DNA of 64,000 nt, taken from positions 2,897,001-2,961,000 of the forward strand of contig NZ_CP021912.1 in the NCBI RefSeq assembly GCF_003264115.1, written 5' to 3'. This DNA is from Erythrobacter sp. KY5. GTDB lineage: Bacteria; Pseudomonadota; Alphaproteobacteria; Sphingomonadales; Sphingomonadaceae. Each line of letters starts with the position of its first letter. Position 1 is the first letter of the stretch. Both the position numbers and the translations under genes were made by a program. Shown here piece by piece: positions 36,877 through 51,625 of the stretch. Under the pieces are notes generated by a model that had not been told where the DNA came from, ran no database searches, and worked only from the letters and a program-made list of their open reading frames with translations.

Positions 36877-38428
36877 ATGCAGCTCTCCGTCTGGACTTAT
36901 GAAGGACCGCCCCACGTTGGCGCGATGCGCATCGCCACCGCGATGAAGGGGCTGCATTACGTGCTCCACGCGCCGCAGGGCGATACCTATGCCGACCTGC
37001 TCTTCACCATGATCGAGCGGCGCGGTGAGCGTCCGCCCGTGACCTACACGACCTTCGAGGCGCGCGATCTCGGCAAGGATACAGCGCAGCTCTTTCAGGA
37101 CGCAGCGCGCGATGCCGCCGAACGGTTCAAGCCGCAGGCGATGATCGTGGGTGCTTCATGCACGGCGGAACTGATCCAGGACGATCCGGGCGGCCTAACC
37201 GAAGCGATGGACCTGCCCTGCCCCGCCATCCCGCTTGAGCTGCCAAGTTATCAGCGCAAGGAAAACTGGGGCGCGGCGGAAACGTTCTACCAGATCGTGC
37301 GGCACCTTGCAGACAAGGACCTGGCACCCGGCCCGCTTGAAGGCCGAGCTGCACGCGCAAACATCCTTGGCCCTACCGCGCTCGGCTTTCGCCACCGCGA
37401 CGATCTGGTCGAAATCCGCAAGATCCTTGAAACCCTGGGCGTCGAAATCAATCTCGTCGCCCCGCTGGACGCTACCCCGTCGGACATCGCGCGCATTGGC
37501 GCTGCCGACTTCAACATCGTCCTTTACCCCGAAATCGCAGATGAGGCGGCCCGCTGGCTCGAACGTACGTTCAAGCAGCCGACGGTCCGCACAACGCCTA
37601 TCGGTGTGAGCGCCACACGCGCGTTCATTGCCGAGGTCGCCGAGTTGGCAGGTGCAGATCCCACGCCTGCCCTCGGCGACCAATCATCCAGGCTCCCATG
37701 GTGGAGCCGCAGCGTCGATTCGACGTATCTCACCGGCAAGCGCGTCTTCATTTTCGGCGACGCGACGCACGCCGTGGCCGCTGCGCGCATCGCGCAGGAC
37801 GAGCTCGGCTTCGAGGTCTGCGGGCTTGGTTGCTACAACCGCGAATTCGCGCGCGAAATTCGCGAAGCTGCAAAGCTGTACGGTGTCGAACCGCTCATCA
37901 CCGACGATCATCTCGCGGTAGAAGATGCGATTGCAGAGGCTTCGCCGGAGCTCGTGCTCGGCACGCAGATGGAGCGGCACATTGCCAAGCGGCTCGGCAT
38001 GCCGTGCGCGGTGATTTCGGCGCCGGTTCATGTGCAGGATTTCCCTGCGCGCCACAGCCCGCAAATGGGATTTGAAGGCGCCAATGTGATCTTCGACACG
38101 TGGGTCCATCCGCTCGTGATGGGCCTCGAAGAACATCTGCTCACCATGTTCCGCGAGGATTTCGAGTTTTCCGATGAAGCGGGTGCATCGCATCATGCAG
38201 CGCACTCACCGCGCGCGCCAACCATCGACGCCGAAGTGCCGGAAGAACCGGTAATCCCGGCAGCGCCTTCCAACCCCGACAGCATCTGGACGGCAGAGGC
38301 AGAGCGCGAGCTCAAGAAGATCCCGTTCTTCGTGCGCGGCAAGGCGCGGCGCAACACCGAAGCCTTCGCTCAGGATCAGGGTCTGGCCGAGATCGACCTC
38401 GAAACGCTTTACGACGCCAAGGCACATT

Positions 38429-38439
<11 letters not shown>
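36877..38439 (+). CDS. bchB: Light-independent protochlorophyllide reductase subunit B
   Basis: 520-residue NifK-like subunit of DPOR. It starts [18 protein letters not shown] and has the Cys ligand in [13 protein letters not shown]; the N-terminal Asp used as the unusual fourth cluster ligand should lie before Cys ligand in the first 40 residues. The C-terminal part contains the PCP_red helical domain ([28 protein letters not shown]). It is 2 bp after bchN and overlaps bchH. Confidence 0.96.
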
Positions 38440-42977
<4,538 letters not shown>

Positions 42978-42978
<1 letters not shown>

Positions 42979-43685
42979 TGGCTACTCAGTTTGACGACAC
43001 AGCCTACACGATGCGCCGCGAGGCACTGGCTACCTATTTCGATTCCACCGCGAAACAGGCGTGGATCGACCTGACCTCCGACGCCAAGGTCAGCGGCATT
43101 CGTGCGACAGTGCGCGCCGGGCGCAAGTCGATGCGCGATCTGCTGGTCAGTTGGCTCCCGTCGGATTTGCGGCGCACGCGCATTCTTGATGCCGGCTGCG
43201 GCACGGGCGCTCTGGCGATCGACGCTGCCTGCCGCGGCGCGGATGTGACTGCGGTCGATGTGGCGGGCGGTTTGGTCGAAGTGGCAAGAGAACGCGCGAC
43301 CGGTTTCACAGGTCATGGGAAAGTTCGCTGGCAGGCGGGCGACATGCTCGATCCTTCGCACGGAACATTTGCTCATGTGGTCGCGATGGATTCGCTCATT
43401 CACTATTCGCCCGAAGACCTCGTCGATGCCGTCGAAGGGCTGAGCGAACGCACGACGGGATCAATCCTGTTCACTTTCGCCCCCCATACGCGGCTGCTTG
43501 GCGCAATGCATTCGGTGGGCAAGGTCTTCCCGAAAAACGACCGCTCGCCTGCGATCGTTCCTGTCTCGGAAACCGAACTGCGCGCGCGTCTGGGCCGCCT
43601 TTCCGACTGGAAAATCGGTCGCACCGAACGAATCTCAAGCGGCTTTTACACATCGCAGGCGCTTGAACTGGTGAGACGCGGATGA
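42978..43685 (+). CDS. bchM: Magnesium-protoporphyrin O-methyltransferase
   Basis: 235-residue SAM-dependent enzyme that methylates the ring-C propionate of Mg-protoporphyrin IX. The SAM motif is ILDAGCGTGALAIDAACRGADVTAVD; the substrate region includes VAMDSLIHYSPED and LFTFAPHT. The ATG at 42978 lies within TGATG of the bchL stop; a GTG one codon upstream is also in frame. The product is the substrate of AcsF. Confidence 0.96.
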
Positions 43686-45115
43686 GCCAGGCGCCTCGCC
43701 AATCCTACCGGTTCGCCCGGATGATCGCAGGGCTTCTGCCTTTTGCGGATGCGGCAAGCACCGAGCTGCCGCTTTCGCGACTGCTGCGGCTTGCGCTTTT
43801 CCAGGTGAGCGTCGGGATGGCGATGGTGCTGCTTTCGGGCACGCTCAACCGGGTGATGGTGGTCGAGCTTGGTACGCCAACCTGGCTGATCGCGCTGCTG
43901 ATCGCCGTGCCGCTGGTGGTGGCACCGTTCCGCGCGCTGATCGGGCACAGGTCGGACCAGCACGTCTCCGCGCTCGGATGGCGGCGGGTTCCCTATATCT
44001 GGTTTGGCACCATGATGCAGTTTGGCGGGCTTGCGATCATGCCGTTCGCCCTCCTTCTTCTCGAGATAGAAGGCCGCTTCGAACTTGGGCTTTGCGCAGC
44101 GGCGGTCGCGTTTTTGCTGACTGGTCTTGGCTTCCACGTGACCCAGACCGCAGGTCTCGCGCTCGCGACCGATCTTGCCCCTGAAGACAAACGCCCTCGT
44201 GCAGTGGCGCTGCTCTACGTCATGCTGCTTGTTGGCATGATGCTGTCAGCTTTTGTGATCGGCGGCTTGCTGATCGACTTTTCGCCGACCCGGCTGGTGC
44301 AGGTCGTTCAGGGTGCTGCGGTTCTGACACTGGTGCTCAATGTCATCGCGCTGTGGAAACAGGAGGCGCGCGCGCCCGAGCGCACCAGGCCCGATCCGGA
44401 CGCCCCAAGCTTCAGCCAACTCTGGAACGCGTTCGTGCGCGACGGGCGCAATGCACGCCTTTTGACCGGCATCGGAATTGGCGCAGCAGGGTTCGCCATG
44501 CAGGATGCACTGCTTGAACCCTATGGCGGCGAAATCCTCGGTCTTTCGGTCGGCGCAACCACTTTGCTCACGGGCCTGTGGGCGCTGGGTGCATTACTCG
44601 GCTTTACCTATTCGGGCCGCGCTCTTTCGCGTGGCGGCGATCCGCTGCGCATCGCCGGCCTTGGCCTAGTTGCAGGGCTCAACGCCTTTTTGCTCGTGCT
44701 GTTTGCTGCACCGATCGGATCACCGGCCATGCTGTTTGTCGGCGCTGCGCTCATCGGGTTTGGCCTTGGCCTGTTCTCGGTCGGAACGCTGATCGAGGCG
44801 ATGGCGCTGGCTAAGAGCGAAACAGCTGGTCTGGCACTGGGTGCCTGGGGCGCGGTGCAAGCGACCTGTGCTGGCGCAGGCATTGCACTGGGCGGAGCGC
44901 TGCGCGACCTGATCGCGTTTATCGGCCTCAACGCAGATGCCGCACTCCTGTCCAGCCGCGCAGCCGGATACACCACCGTCTACGCTCTGGAAATCCTGCT
45001 GCTTCTTGCAGGTCTCGCCGCGATCGGACCGCTCGTCGGCCATTCTCGCACCAATGCCAACCATTCAAGGGATAGCGCAGGCCAGCCGTTCGGCCTGCGT
45101 GAGTTCCCGACATGA
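43682..45115 (+). CDS. lhaA: LH1 assembly protein LhaA (PucC family)
   Basis: 477-residue membrane protein with about twelve helices, homologous to bch2 in this cluster. [42 protein letters not shown] and AGFAMQDALLEPYGGEILGLSVGATT are PucC/LhaA family regions. LhaA is required for LH1 assembly, probably by delivering bacteriochlorophyll to PufAB. The start overlaps bchM by 4 bp. A stable hairpin sits between its stop and puhA. Confidence 0.94.
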   Translation: MSQAPRQSYRFARMIAGLLPFADAASTELPLSRLLRLALFQVSVGMAMVLLSGTLNRVMVVELGTPTWLIALLIAVPLVVAPFRALIGHRSDQHVSALGWRRVPYIWFGTMMQFGGLAIMPFALLLLEIEGRFELGLCAAAVAFLLTGLGFHVTQTAGLALATDLAPEDKRPRAVALLYVMLLVGMMLSAFVIGGLLIDFSPTRLVQVVQGAAVLTLVLNVIALWKQEARAPERTRPDPDAPSFSQLWNAFVRDGRNARLLTGIGIGAAGFAMQDALLEPYGGEILGLSVGATTLLTGLWALGALLGFTYSGRALSRGGDPLRIAGLGLVAGLNAFLLVLFAAPIGSPAMLFVGAALIGFGLGLFSVGTLIEAMALAKSETAGLALGAWGAVQATCAGAGIALGGALRDLIAFIGLNADAALLSSRAAGYTTVYALEILLLLAGLAAIGPLVGHSRTNANHSRDSAGQPFGLREFPT

Positions 45116-45152
45116 GCCGCGATCCCAAGATTGTTGGGGGGGATATCGCGGC
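45116..45152 (+). promoter_or_regulatory. Hairpin between lhaA and puhA
   Basis: GCCGCGAT (45116-45123) pairs perfectly with ATCGCGGC (45145-45152), and CCCAA/TTGGG extend the stem inside. It begins on the base after the lhaA stop and has no T tract, so it is more like an mRNA-stabilising or processing element than a terminator. Confidence 0.55.
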
Positions 45153-45212
45153 CCTTACCGACGCAAGGAGCGAGAGGCGTGTCCGCTCCATTGCTTTTGA
45201 GAGGAAAGTACC

Positions 45213-46046
45213 ATGACTGCCACCACATACCTGTTGGGGAACGCCGCTTACATCGTGGGCGTGTTTGATGTCGCTGAACTGGCGTTCATCCTGTTTTTCA
45301 TCTTCTTTGTAGGCCTCGTCATCTATCTGAATCGCGAGAGCCGCCGCGAAGGCTATCCGCTTGAGCATGAGCAAACGGGTGTCGTTCAGCCCGGCAAACC
45401 GCTGACCGACGGCGACAAGAAGGTGTTCAAGTTGCCGCATGGCCGGGGCATCTACGTTCCGGAAGATGTCGCTCGCGATCCGGTCAACATCCCGGCGAAA
45501 CAGGCCTTTGGAGCCGCCGGCGCGCCTTTCGTGCCGACCGGGGATGCCATGATCGATGGTCTTGGCCCGGCAGCATATGCCAACCGAAACGACTATCCTG
45601 ACCTCACGATTGACGGTGCGCTGCGCATCCTTCCAATCGCGGCAAGCCACGGTATCACCGTCGCAGAAATGGATATGAACCCGGTCGGACTGCCGGTGTA
45701 CGCAGCCGACAAGAAGAAAGCGGGCGTCGTAAGCGACATCTGGGTCGACCAGTCGGAGCACCTTATCCGCTATCTCGAAGTGACGACCAATTCGGGCAGG
45801 AAGGTGCTGACCCCGATGGGCTTCTGCGCCGTGCAGGGCACCGGTTTCCTCGGCGGCATTACGCCACTCAAGGACGACCAGACCGCTCTGATCGACGTCA
45901 CCGCCATCCGCTCGGACCAGTTCGATGCGGTTCCTGCCATTGCCACCGCCGGCCAGATCACGCGTCTCGAGGAAGACAAGATCCAGGCCTATTATGGCGG
46001 CGGCTACATGTACGCGACTGCGGAGCGCTCTGAGCCATGGTTATAA
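45213..46046 (+). CDS. puhA: Reaction centre H subunit
   Basis: 277-residue subunit with one N-terminal membrane helix (FDVAELAFILFFIFFVGLVIYLNRESRREGYPLE) and a cytoplasmic beta-barrel domain capping PufLM. The regions KVFKLPHGRG, ANRNDYPDLTIDG and LIRYLEV are typical. It is needed for assembly and for proton delivery to quinone QB. GAGAGGAAAG precedes the start; the end overlaps puhB by 10 bp. Confidence 0.96.
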   Translation: MTATTYLLGNAAYIVGVFDVAELAFILFFIFFVGLVIYLNRESRREGYPLEHEQTGVVQPGKPLTDGDKKVFKLPHGRGIYVPEDVARDPVNIPAKQAFGAAGAPFVPTGDAMIDGLGPAAYANRNDYPDLTIDGALRILPIAASHGITVAEMDMNPVGLPVYAADKKKAGVVSDIWVDQSEHLIRYLEVTTNSGRKVLTPMGFCAVQGTGFLGGITPLKDDQTALIDVTAIRSDQFDAVPAIATAGQITRLEEDKIQAYYGGGYMYATAERSEPWL

Positions 46047-46759
46047 CTGCGCAACAGCAAGATGGATCTCCTGAGGTTCGCCAGGAGGACTTGGAGGCGC
46101 TTGGCCCCAAGGCTTTTGGCGATCCGATGGGAACGCCCGGTGCAGGTGAGGAAGTGCTGTGGCGGGGTCGGCCAGATGTGTCGATCCTCGCCCGCACGGC
46201 CTTTCGCACGCGCAGTGTCGGGTTCTATTTCCTCTTGCTGATTGGCCTTTCAGTCGCGTTCGGGAATACCAACGCGGCGATTGTGTGCACTGTGCTTGGC
46301 CTGATTGCTCTTGGTATCCTGCATATTCTTGCCTGGATAAGCGTGCGGACCACTCTCTACATCCTTACCGATGCCAGGCTGATCATGCGGATTGGGATGG
46401 CGATTGAGACACGGATCAACGTCCCGCTGAAGCACGTCACCTCGGCCGACCTCAGAATGCGTGGGAAGAACCACGGAGATATCGCGCTGCAACTGGGTGG
46501 AGAACGCCTGCTGGGCTACGCGTTGATGTGGCCGCATGTGCGCCCATGGCGTTTCAACAAGCCAGAGCCGATGCTTCGCGCAGTGCCCGATGCCGAGGCG
46601 ATTGCAGAAAAACTTGCAGACGCCTGCGCCAAAATCGCACCAATCGATCAGAATTTGTCCCAGATCAAAGACGCTGCGCCCCAAAATCCCCAGCAGGTGA
46701 ACGGCCCTGCTCGGGCGGGCGCATATCAGAACAGCGATCTTGAGGGAGCCCACGCATGA
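46037..46759 (+). CDS. puhB: Photosynthetic complex assembly protein PuhB
   Basis: 240-residue membrane protein homologous to orf214 of Rhodobacter. It has a proline/acid-rich N-terminus, two or three membrane segments (GFYFLLLIGLSVAF, IVCTVLGLIALGILHILAWI) and a PH-like beta domain beginning RTTLYILTDARLIMRIGMAIETRINVPL. PuhB binds the reaction centre core during assembly. The overlaps with puhA and puhC indicate one operon. Confidence 0.93.
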   Translation: MVITAQQQDGSPEVRQEDLEALGPKAFGDPMGTPGAGEEVLWRGRPDVSILARTAFRTRSVGFYFLLLIGLSVAFGNTNAAIVCTVLGLIALGILHILAWISVRTTLYILTDARLIMRIGMAIETRINVPLKHVTSADLRMRGKNHGDIALQLGGERLLGYALMWPHVRPWRFNKPEPMLRAVPDAEAIAEKLADACAKIAPIDQNLSQIKDAAPQNPQQVNGPARAGAYQNSDLEGAHA

Positions 46760-47235
46760 TCGTTCGCGAATATGAAGAAGACGAGATTACGGTCCACAAG
46801 GTACCGTTGATGATGGCAGGCGCACTGATCGCATCGGTGCTGGCGCTGACGACCGCGACTACGCTTGGCTATTTCGAGCGGCAGTCCGTCCCCAGCGAGG
46901 CGCGAGCGGTATCGGGAGCGCAGGCGATCGAGACGCGCTCGCTCTTCTTCTTCGACGAGAGCGACGGCACAGTGCGTGTAGAGGACGCAGCAACCGGAGC
47001 CGAAGTCGCCAGGTTTGTGCCCGGCACAGGCGGCTTCGTGCGCACTTCGGTGCGCAGCCTCACGCATCGCCGCCGGATCAACGGGATCGGCCGCGAAGTG
47101 CCCTTCGATCTGGTTGCCTGGGACAATGGCGAACTCACGCTGATCGATCCGACAACCGGCGGCACGGTTGAGCTCGCCTCATTCGGCACAGGCAACCGTG
47201 CGACTTTCGCGGCATTTCTGGACAGAGGACAATAA
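46756..47235 (+). CDS. puhC: Photosynthetic complex assembly protein PuhC
   Basis: 159-residue protein with a single N-terminal membrane helix (LMMAGALIASVLALTTATTLGYF) and a periplasmic domain of the PuhC type (SLFFFDESDGTVRVEDAATGAEV and RRINGIGREVPFDLVAWDNGELTLIDP). It helps reorganise LH1 around the reaction centre. It overlaps puhB by 4 bp. Confidence 0.93.
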   Translation: MIVREYEEDEITVHKVPLMMAGALIASVLALTTATTLGYFERQSVPSEARAVSGAQAIETRSLFFFDESDGTVRVEDAATGAEVARFVPGTGGFVRTSVRSLTHRRRINGIGREVPFDLVAWDNGELTLIDPTTGGTVELASFGTGNRATFAAFLDRGQ

Positions 47236-47238
47236 GTG

Positions 47239-47577
47239 ATGGCTTCGATAGCCCCGGGATCGGCTAAAGCCCCAAACAAGGACGACGTGCTCAATGCGCG
47301 CCGTTTCGAAACTCATTGCACGATAACGGTCGAACAATCGTCCGAACATTTCCACGCGCATGTCGAATTGCCTGAAGAGATTGTGATGGAAGCGGGCGAC
47401 AAGGTGCGCGTCCACGGCGATCCGATTTCTATTCCTTTTGGCAGTCGCGAAGTATTCGAACGCACGGCAACGGTCACGCGCGCCGGGCCACTCAAACGGC
47501 TCCTTACCCGCTGCGCCGCCTATTTCGACTTGGCCGAACTTTACGAAGTCAGCTTCAACGCCGGGAGGATCAAATGA
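47239..47577 (+). CDS. Conserved small protein between puhC and acsF
   Basis: 112-residue soluble protein without signal or membrane segment. The sequence [43 protein letters not shown] reads like a beta-rich fold; the rest contains [15 protein letters not shown] and [15 protein letters not shown] precedes the ATG at 47239. It overlaps the acsF start by 4 bp, so it is translationally coupled to the cyclase. Small ORFs occupy this place in several purple-bacterial clusters; no function is known to me. A partner of AcsF or PuhC is possible. Confidence 0.8.
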   Translation: MASIAPGSAKAPNKDDVLNARRFETHCTITVEQSSEHFHAHVELPEEIVMEAGDKVRVHGDPISIPFGSREVFERTATVTRAGPLKRLLTRCAAYFDLAELYEVSFNAGRIK

Positions 47578-48635
47578 ACGCTTACAAGCCCATGACGAGC
47601 GAAGAGGCCATGGCGCTGGCGACCGAAGACACGATGCTCACGCCGCGCTTCTACACCACCGATTTCGACGCGCTCGATGCGATCGATGTCTCGCTTGTGC
47701 GCGAGGAATGGGACGCGCTGATCGCGGAAATGATCGGCGATCCTAACAAACAGCACTTCAAACATAATGACAGCTTCAAGGGCGTGATCGAAGGCCTCGA
47801 ACCTGAATTGCGCAAGGAGTTCATGGATTTTCTCGTCAGTTCGATGACCTCGGAATTTTCCGGCTGCGTCCTTTATGCAGAGATCGCGCGACGTACCAAG
47901 AACCCGGATGTGAAACAGCTCTTCAAGCTGCTCGCCCGCGATGAAAGCCGCCACGCTGGCTTTATCAATGAAAGCCTCAAGGATGCAGGCGTTGGCGTCG
48001 ATCTGGGGTTTCTGACCCGGACCAAGAAGTACACCTACTTCCAGCCCAAATTCATCTGGTACGCGGTCTACCTGTCTGAGAAGATCGGCTATGCGCGGTA
48101 CATCACCATTTATCGCCACCTCGCCGCAAACCCGCAGCACAAGTTCCATCCGATCTTCGACTGGTTCGAGGAATGGTGCAACGACGAGTTTCGCCATGGC
48201 GAGGCATTTGCGATGCTGATGCATGCCGACCCGGATTTGCTCAAGGGCCGCAACAAGCTCTGGATCCGCTTCTTCCTGCTTTCGGTTTACGCCACAATGT
48301 ATGTGCGCGATCACAACCGTCCCGTGTTTCACAAAGCGCTCGGCGTCGATCCGACCGAATATGATTACAAGGTGTTCTCGATCTGCAACCAGATCAGTCG
48401 ACAGGTTTTTCCAGTCGAACTCGACATCGACGACCCGACCTTCCGCGCCAATATGGAAGCGCTGAGACTGGCTGCTCTCAAGATTGAGGAAGGCAAGGCG
48501 CAAGGCGGCATCGGTGGCCTCGCCAAACGCGTAAGCGGCATGGCAGGCGCGGGGCTGAACTTTGCGAAGATGTATTTCCACCGCACCAAGCCAAACGCGC
48601 TTCCCCAGACGATTAGGCTGCATCCTGCGTGGTAA
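47574..48635 (+). CDS. acsF: Oxygen-dependent Mg-protoporphyrin monomethyl ester cyclase
   Basis: 353-residue diiron enzyme that forms ring E with O2. Diiron-ligand motifs are visible as [12 protein letters not shown] and [28 protein letters not shown] is another family helix. No oxygen-independent bchE is in the window, so bacteriochlorophyll synthesis here appears to need oxygen, as expected for an aerobic phototroph. Overlaps join it to orf112 and puhE. Confidence 0.96.
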   Translation: MNAYKPMTSEEAMALATEDTMLTPRFYTTDFDALDAIDVSLVREEWDALIAEMIGDPNKQHFKHNDSFKGVIEGLEPELRKEFMDFLVSSMTSEFSGCVLYAEIARRTKNPDVKQLFKLLARDESRHAGFINESLKDAGVGVDLGFLTRTKKYTYFQPKFIWYAVYLSEKIGYARYITIYRHLAANPQHKFHPIFDWFEEWCNDEFRHGEAFAMLMHADPDLLKGRNKLWIRFFLLSVYATMYVRDHNRPVFHKALGVDPTEYDYKVFSICNQISRQVFPVELDIDDPTFRANMEALRLAALKIEEGKAQGGIGGLAKRVSGMAGAGLNFAKMYFHRTKPNALPQTIRLHPAW

Positions 48636-49468
48636 GCTGGAGCGGTCATATTCTCCCGTTCATAGTGACGGTCATGATCTGGTTCCTTGCAACCGGGCTG
48701 ATCGCCTTTTCGGTGACCGATGGGACTGAAAATCGCGGCCGCGCGACTTTCCGGCGCAGCGTCGCTGTGGGCGGCGCGGCAGGGATTGCGGGGCTGATCG
48801 CGATTCTTCTGACCTCACAACATGTGAGCGTGGCTGCGGTCTACGTATCATTCGTCGGCGCGCTGCTCGTCTGGGGTTGGCATGAGATCGGGTTTCTTAC
48901 CGGCGCAGCTGCCGGTCCGCGCAGATCGGCATGCCAGCCCGGCGCGCGCGGGATGGACCGCTTCATGCAGGCAAGCGCGACGGTGATCCATCACGAGATC
49001 GCCCTGGCCCTGACCGCCTTGATGCTGATTTCCCTGTCGTGGAATGCGGCCAATCAGATCGGTGCCATGGTATTTGTATTGATGTTCGCCTTGCGGCTGT
49101 CGTCGAAGGTCAACCTGTTTGTGGGCGTCCCCAACTCCACGACAGAGATGCTTCCGCCTCACCTCAGCTATCTGAAAAGCTATTTCGGCCGCAACCGGAT
49201 GACCTGGCTGCTTGCTGTGTCGATTGGCGCGATCCTTGCGACTGCTGCCTGGTTTGCCAGTCTGGCCATCTCGGCTCCGCTTGGAAGTGCGGAGATGACG
49301 GGTGCAAGCCTGCTCACGGCGCTGTGCCTGCTTGGCGCGCTCGAACATTTTTTCCTCGCCCTGCCCTTCAGAGATGGGATGCTGTGGGGGTGGGCATTAC
49401 CGCAGGCCGGGGCACGACCCGGCTCGCAAACCGATCTTGGCGGCAAGGGGGGCCCTCAGCCGTCATGA
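48629..49468 (+). CDS. puhE: Photosynthetic complex assembly protein PuhE
   Basis: 279-residue membrane protein with about seven helices, homologous to orf274/PuhE. The segment [22 protein letters not shown] followed by AIVHHE-like [17 protein letters not shown] and [25 protein letters not shown] is diagnostic. The initiator is GTG, overlapping the acsF stop by 7 bp. It affects photosystem assembly and bacteriochlorophyll level. Confidence 0.92.
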   Translation: MVSWSGHILPFIVTVMIWFLATGLIAFSVTDGTENRGRATFRRSVAVGGAAGIAGLIAILLTSQHVSVAAVYVSFVGALLVWGWHEIGFLTGAAAGPRRSACQPGARGMDRFMQASATVIHHEIALALTALMLISLSWNAANQIGAMVFVLMFALRLSSKVNLFVGVPNSTTEMLPPHLSYLKSYFGRNRMTWLLAVSIGAILATAAWFASLAISAPLGSAEMTGASLLTALCLLGALEHFFLALPFRDGMLWGWALPQAGARPGSQTDLGGKGGPQPS

Positions 49469-49506
49469 CGAACGACAACAAAGCCATGCAGAACAGGGGA
49501 ATTCCC

Positions 49507-50727
49507 ATGAATTTCGAAGCCTATTTCGCGGAACAGCTCGACGCCGTGCGCGAAGAGGGGCGCTACCGCGTCTTCACCGATATCAAGCGGCATCGCGGTC
49601 GGTTTCCGCACGCCACGCGCTTTGTCGAGAATGAGACCCAGGCAGTGACCGTGTGGTGCTCCAACGATTATCTTGGCATGGGCCAGCACCCCAAGGTGAT
49701 CGAAGCCATGCATTCGTGCCTTGATGAATGCGGCGCGGGTGCAGGGGGCACGCGCAATATCTCCGGTACCAATCACTACCACGTCGAACTCGAAGCCGAA
49801 CTTGCCGATCTGCACGGCAAGGAAAGCGCGCTTCTGTTCACGAGCGGCTATGTTTCGAACTGGGCGGGTCTTGGCACCCTTGCCAGCAAGATCCCAGGCT
49901 GTGTGGTGTTCTCCGATGCGCTCAATCACGCGTCGATGATCGAAGGTATTCGGCACAGCCGCGCGCCTTACAAGATCTGGAAGCACAACGATGTCGAGGA
50001 CCTCGACCGGCACCTGTCCGAATTCGGTCCCGAGGTGCCCAAACTTGTCGCTTTCGAAAGCGTCTATTCGATGGATGGCGACATCGCTCCGATCGCGGAT
50101 ATCCTCGATGTGTGCGAAAAACACGGCGCGATGAGCTACATCGACGAGGTGCACGCGGTCGGCCTTTACGGCCCGCGCGGCGGCGGCGTTGCCGAGCGCG
50201 AAGGCCTGATGGACCGGATCACCGTGATCGAAGGCACGCTGGGTAAGGCGTTCGGCGTAATGGGCGGATATATCGCGGCGAGCCGCGACCTAGTCGATTT
50301 CGTGCGCACCTTTGCGAGCGGATTCATCTTTTCCACAGCGCTTCCGCCAGCTGTTGCTGCAGGCGCTGCGGCAAGCATCAGGCACCTCAAGAAAAGCGAC
50401 GCCGAGCGCGAGCTCCAGCGTGAACGAGTTGCGCAGGTTCGCCGCCAGCTCGATATTCTGGGGATTCCGCATCTGCCAAATCCCAGCCACATCATCCCGG
50501 TGATGGTTGGCGATGCCAAGAAGTGCAAGATGATCAGCGACTGGCTGATGGACAATCATGGCATCTATGTGCAGCCGATCAACTATCCCACGGTTCCCGT
50601 CGGAACGGAGAGGCTGCGCCTGACGCCCTCACCTGTCCACGACGATGGCGATATCACTCGCCTTACCGACGCTCTGAGCGAAATCTGGTCGCAGTGTGAG
50701 CTTGCTCGCGGCGCCATCGCTGCCTGA
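49507..50727 (+). CDS. hemA: 5-aminolevulinate synthase
   Basis: 406-residue PLP enzyme that condenses glycine with succinyl-CoA, starting the Shemin pathway to haem and bacteriochlorophyll. The PLP lysine is Lys247 in [25 protein letters not shown] carries the cofactor-ring Asp. The start [10 protein letters not shown] fits the family and has GGGGA about 10 nt upstream; an ATG at 49465 overlapping the puhE stop would add 14 residues. It is the last gene of the bchF-hemA run. Confidence 0.96.
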   Translation: MNFEAYFAEQLDAVREEGRYRVFTDIKRHRGRFPHATRFVENETQAVTVWCSNDYLGMGQHPKVIEAMHSCLDECGAGAGGTRNISGTNHYHVELEAELADLHGKESALLFTSGYVSNWAGLGTLASKIPGCVVFSDALNHASMIEGIRHSRAPYKIWKHNDVEDLDRHLSEFGPEVPKLVAFESVYSMDGDIAPIADILDVCEKHGAMSYIDEVHAVGLYGPRGGGVAEREGLMDRITVIEGTLGKAFGVMGGYIAASRDLVDFVRTFASGFIFSTALPPAVAAGAAASIRHLKKSDAERELQRERVAQVRRQLDILGIPHLPNPSHIIPVMVGDAKKCKMISDWLMDNHGIYVQPINYPTVPVGTERLRLTPSPVHDDGDITRLTDALSEIWSQCELARGAIAA

Positions 50728-50788
50728 GGGTCGATGCGAACAGATTGAGGCCGGGCCCTTCCCCCCCAAACCGATCCGGGCCAGAGCC

Positions 50789-50831
50789 AAAAGAAAGGGC
50801 GGCGTAGTATCCCACGCCGCCCTTTCTTTTT
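50789..50831. terminator. Bidirectional terminator between hemA and the cytochrome c gene
   Basis: A long stem (AAAGAAAGGGCGGCGT pairing with ACGCCGCCCTTTCTTT) is flanked by A-rich sequence on the left and T-rich on the right, so it can end transcription from both directions. Confidence 0.85.
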
Positions 50832-50864
50832 GTGTTTGACCGGGTTCCGGCCAGAACTTTCAGC

Positions 50865-51338
50865 TTAGTCGTCGGTCGCGTCGAGATAGGCGATGACGTC
50901 AGCGCGGTCCTGCGGATCCTTGAGGCCCGGGAACGCCATGCGGGTGCCGGGCATATATTCACGCGGAGCTTCGAGATATTCGAACATCACTTCGGGGGTC
51001 CAGGTGATGCCGCTATTCGCGTTGGCGTCTGAATAATTGAAACCGTCAATCGTACCGGCTTCGCGGCCGATCACACCATAAAGCGACGGGCCAACGCCGT
51101 TCTTGCCTTCTTCGACAAGGTGGCAGGTGCGGCATTGTGCAAATACGGTTTCACCGGCAGCTGCATCGCCAGTGAGGTCAGTGAAGGCGACGTCCATCGG
51201 GACTTCGTCTTCGGCAGGTTCCTCGACCTCAGCCACTTCTTCAGCATCGGCAGGTTCATCGTTAGCGGGGGCGCCGCCACAGGCGGCCAGTGCGAGCATG
51301 CCGGGTACAGCGACAGCGCTCATAACAATCTTACGCAT
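50865..51338 (-). CDS. cycA: Membrane-anchored c-type cytochrome (c2-like)
   Basis: 157-residue class I cytochrome c. The leader ends in a lipobox LALAAC with Cys20, so it is probably a lipoprotein; residues 26-50 form an acidic linker ([19 protein letters not shown]). Haem attachment is CRTCH (Cys69, Cys72, His73) and the Met ligand is probably Met134 in PGTRMAFPG. Next to hemA and in a cluster without pufC, it is a good candidate electron donor to the reaction centre; that role is inferred. Confidence 0.88.
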   Translation of the reverse strand: MRKIVMSAVAVPGMLALAACGGAPANDEPADAEEVAEVEEPAEDEVPMDVAFTDLTGDAAAGETVFAQCRTCHLVEEGKNGVGPSLYGVIGREAGTIDGFNYSDANANSGITWTPEVMFEYLEAPREYMPGTRMAFPGLKDPQDRADVIAYLDATDD

Positions 51339-51379
51339 AGGATCTAATTCCCTCTTGTTTTTCCACTCAGACCCCTCGC

Positions 51380-51604
51380 TCAGAGAAAGCCAGCAGACCG
51401 TCCAAAATTGATCCCGACCCCTGTGTAGAAGCCAAGGTCTGGATTTTCAACACCGTCCGACCAGGTGTGGAGCCATGGAATAGACGAATTGATGCAGTTA
51501 TCCAACGAACCGCCTCCGATTTGGTTTCCGGTAAAGCACGAAATACCTCCCCGACCTGCGGCGGCTGCCCATGTGAGAGCAGCGAATGGATTGCCAATCG
51601 ACAC
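51380..51604 (-). CDS. Doubtful 74-residue ORF between cytochrome c and DUF1499 genes
   Basis: The frame starts at GTG without a visible Shine-Dalgarno and encodes a Gly/Ser/Asn/Trp-rich product with two cysteines (23 and 37), not the Arg-rich composition of a shadow. The 287-bp gap 51339-51625 holds nothing else that I recognise. It could be a decayed or small unknown gene. Confidence 0.25.
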   Translation of the reverse strand: MSIGNPFAALTWAAAAGRGGISCFTGNQIGGGSLDNCINSSIPWLHTWSDGVENPDLGFYTGVGINFGRSAGFL

Positions 51605-51625
51605 ATGGGCGCTAAAGACACGCGG

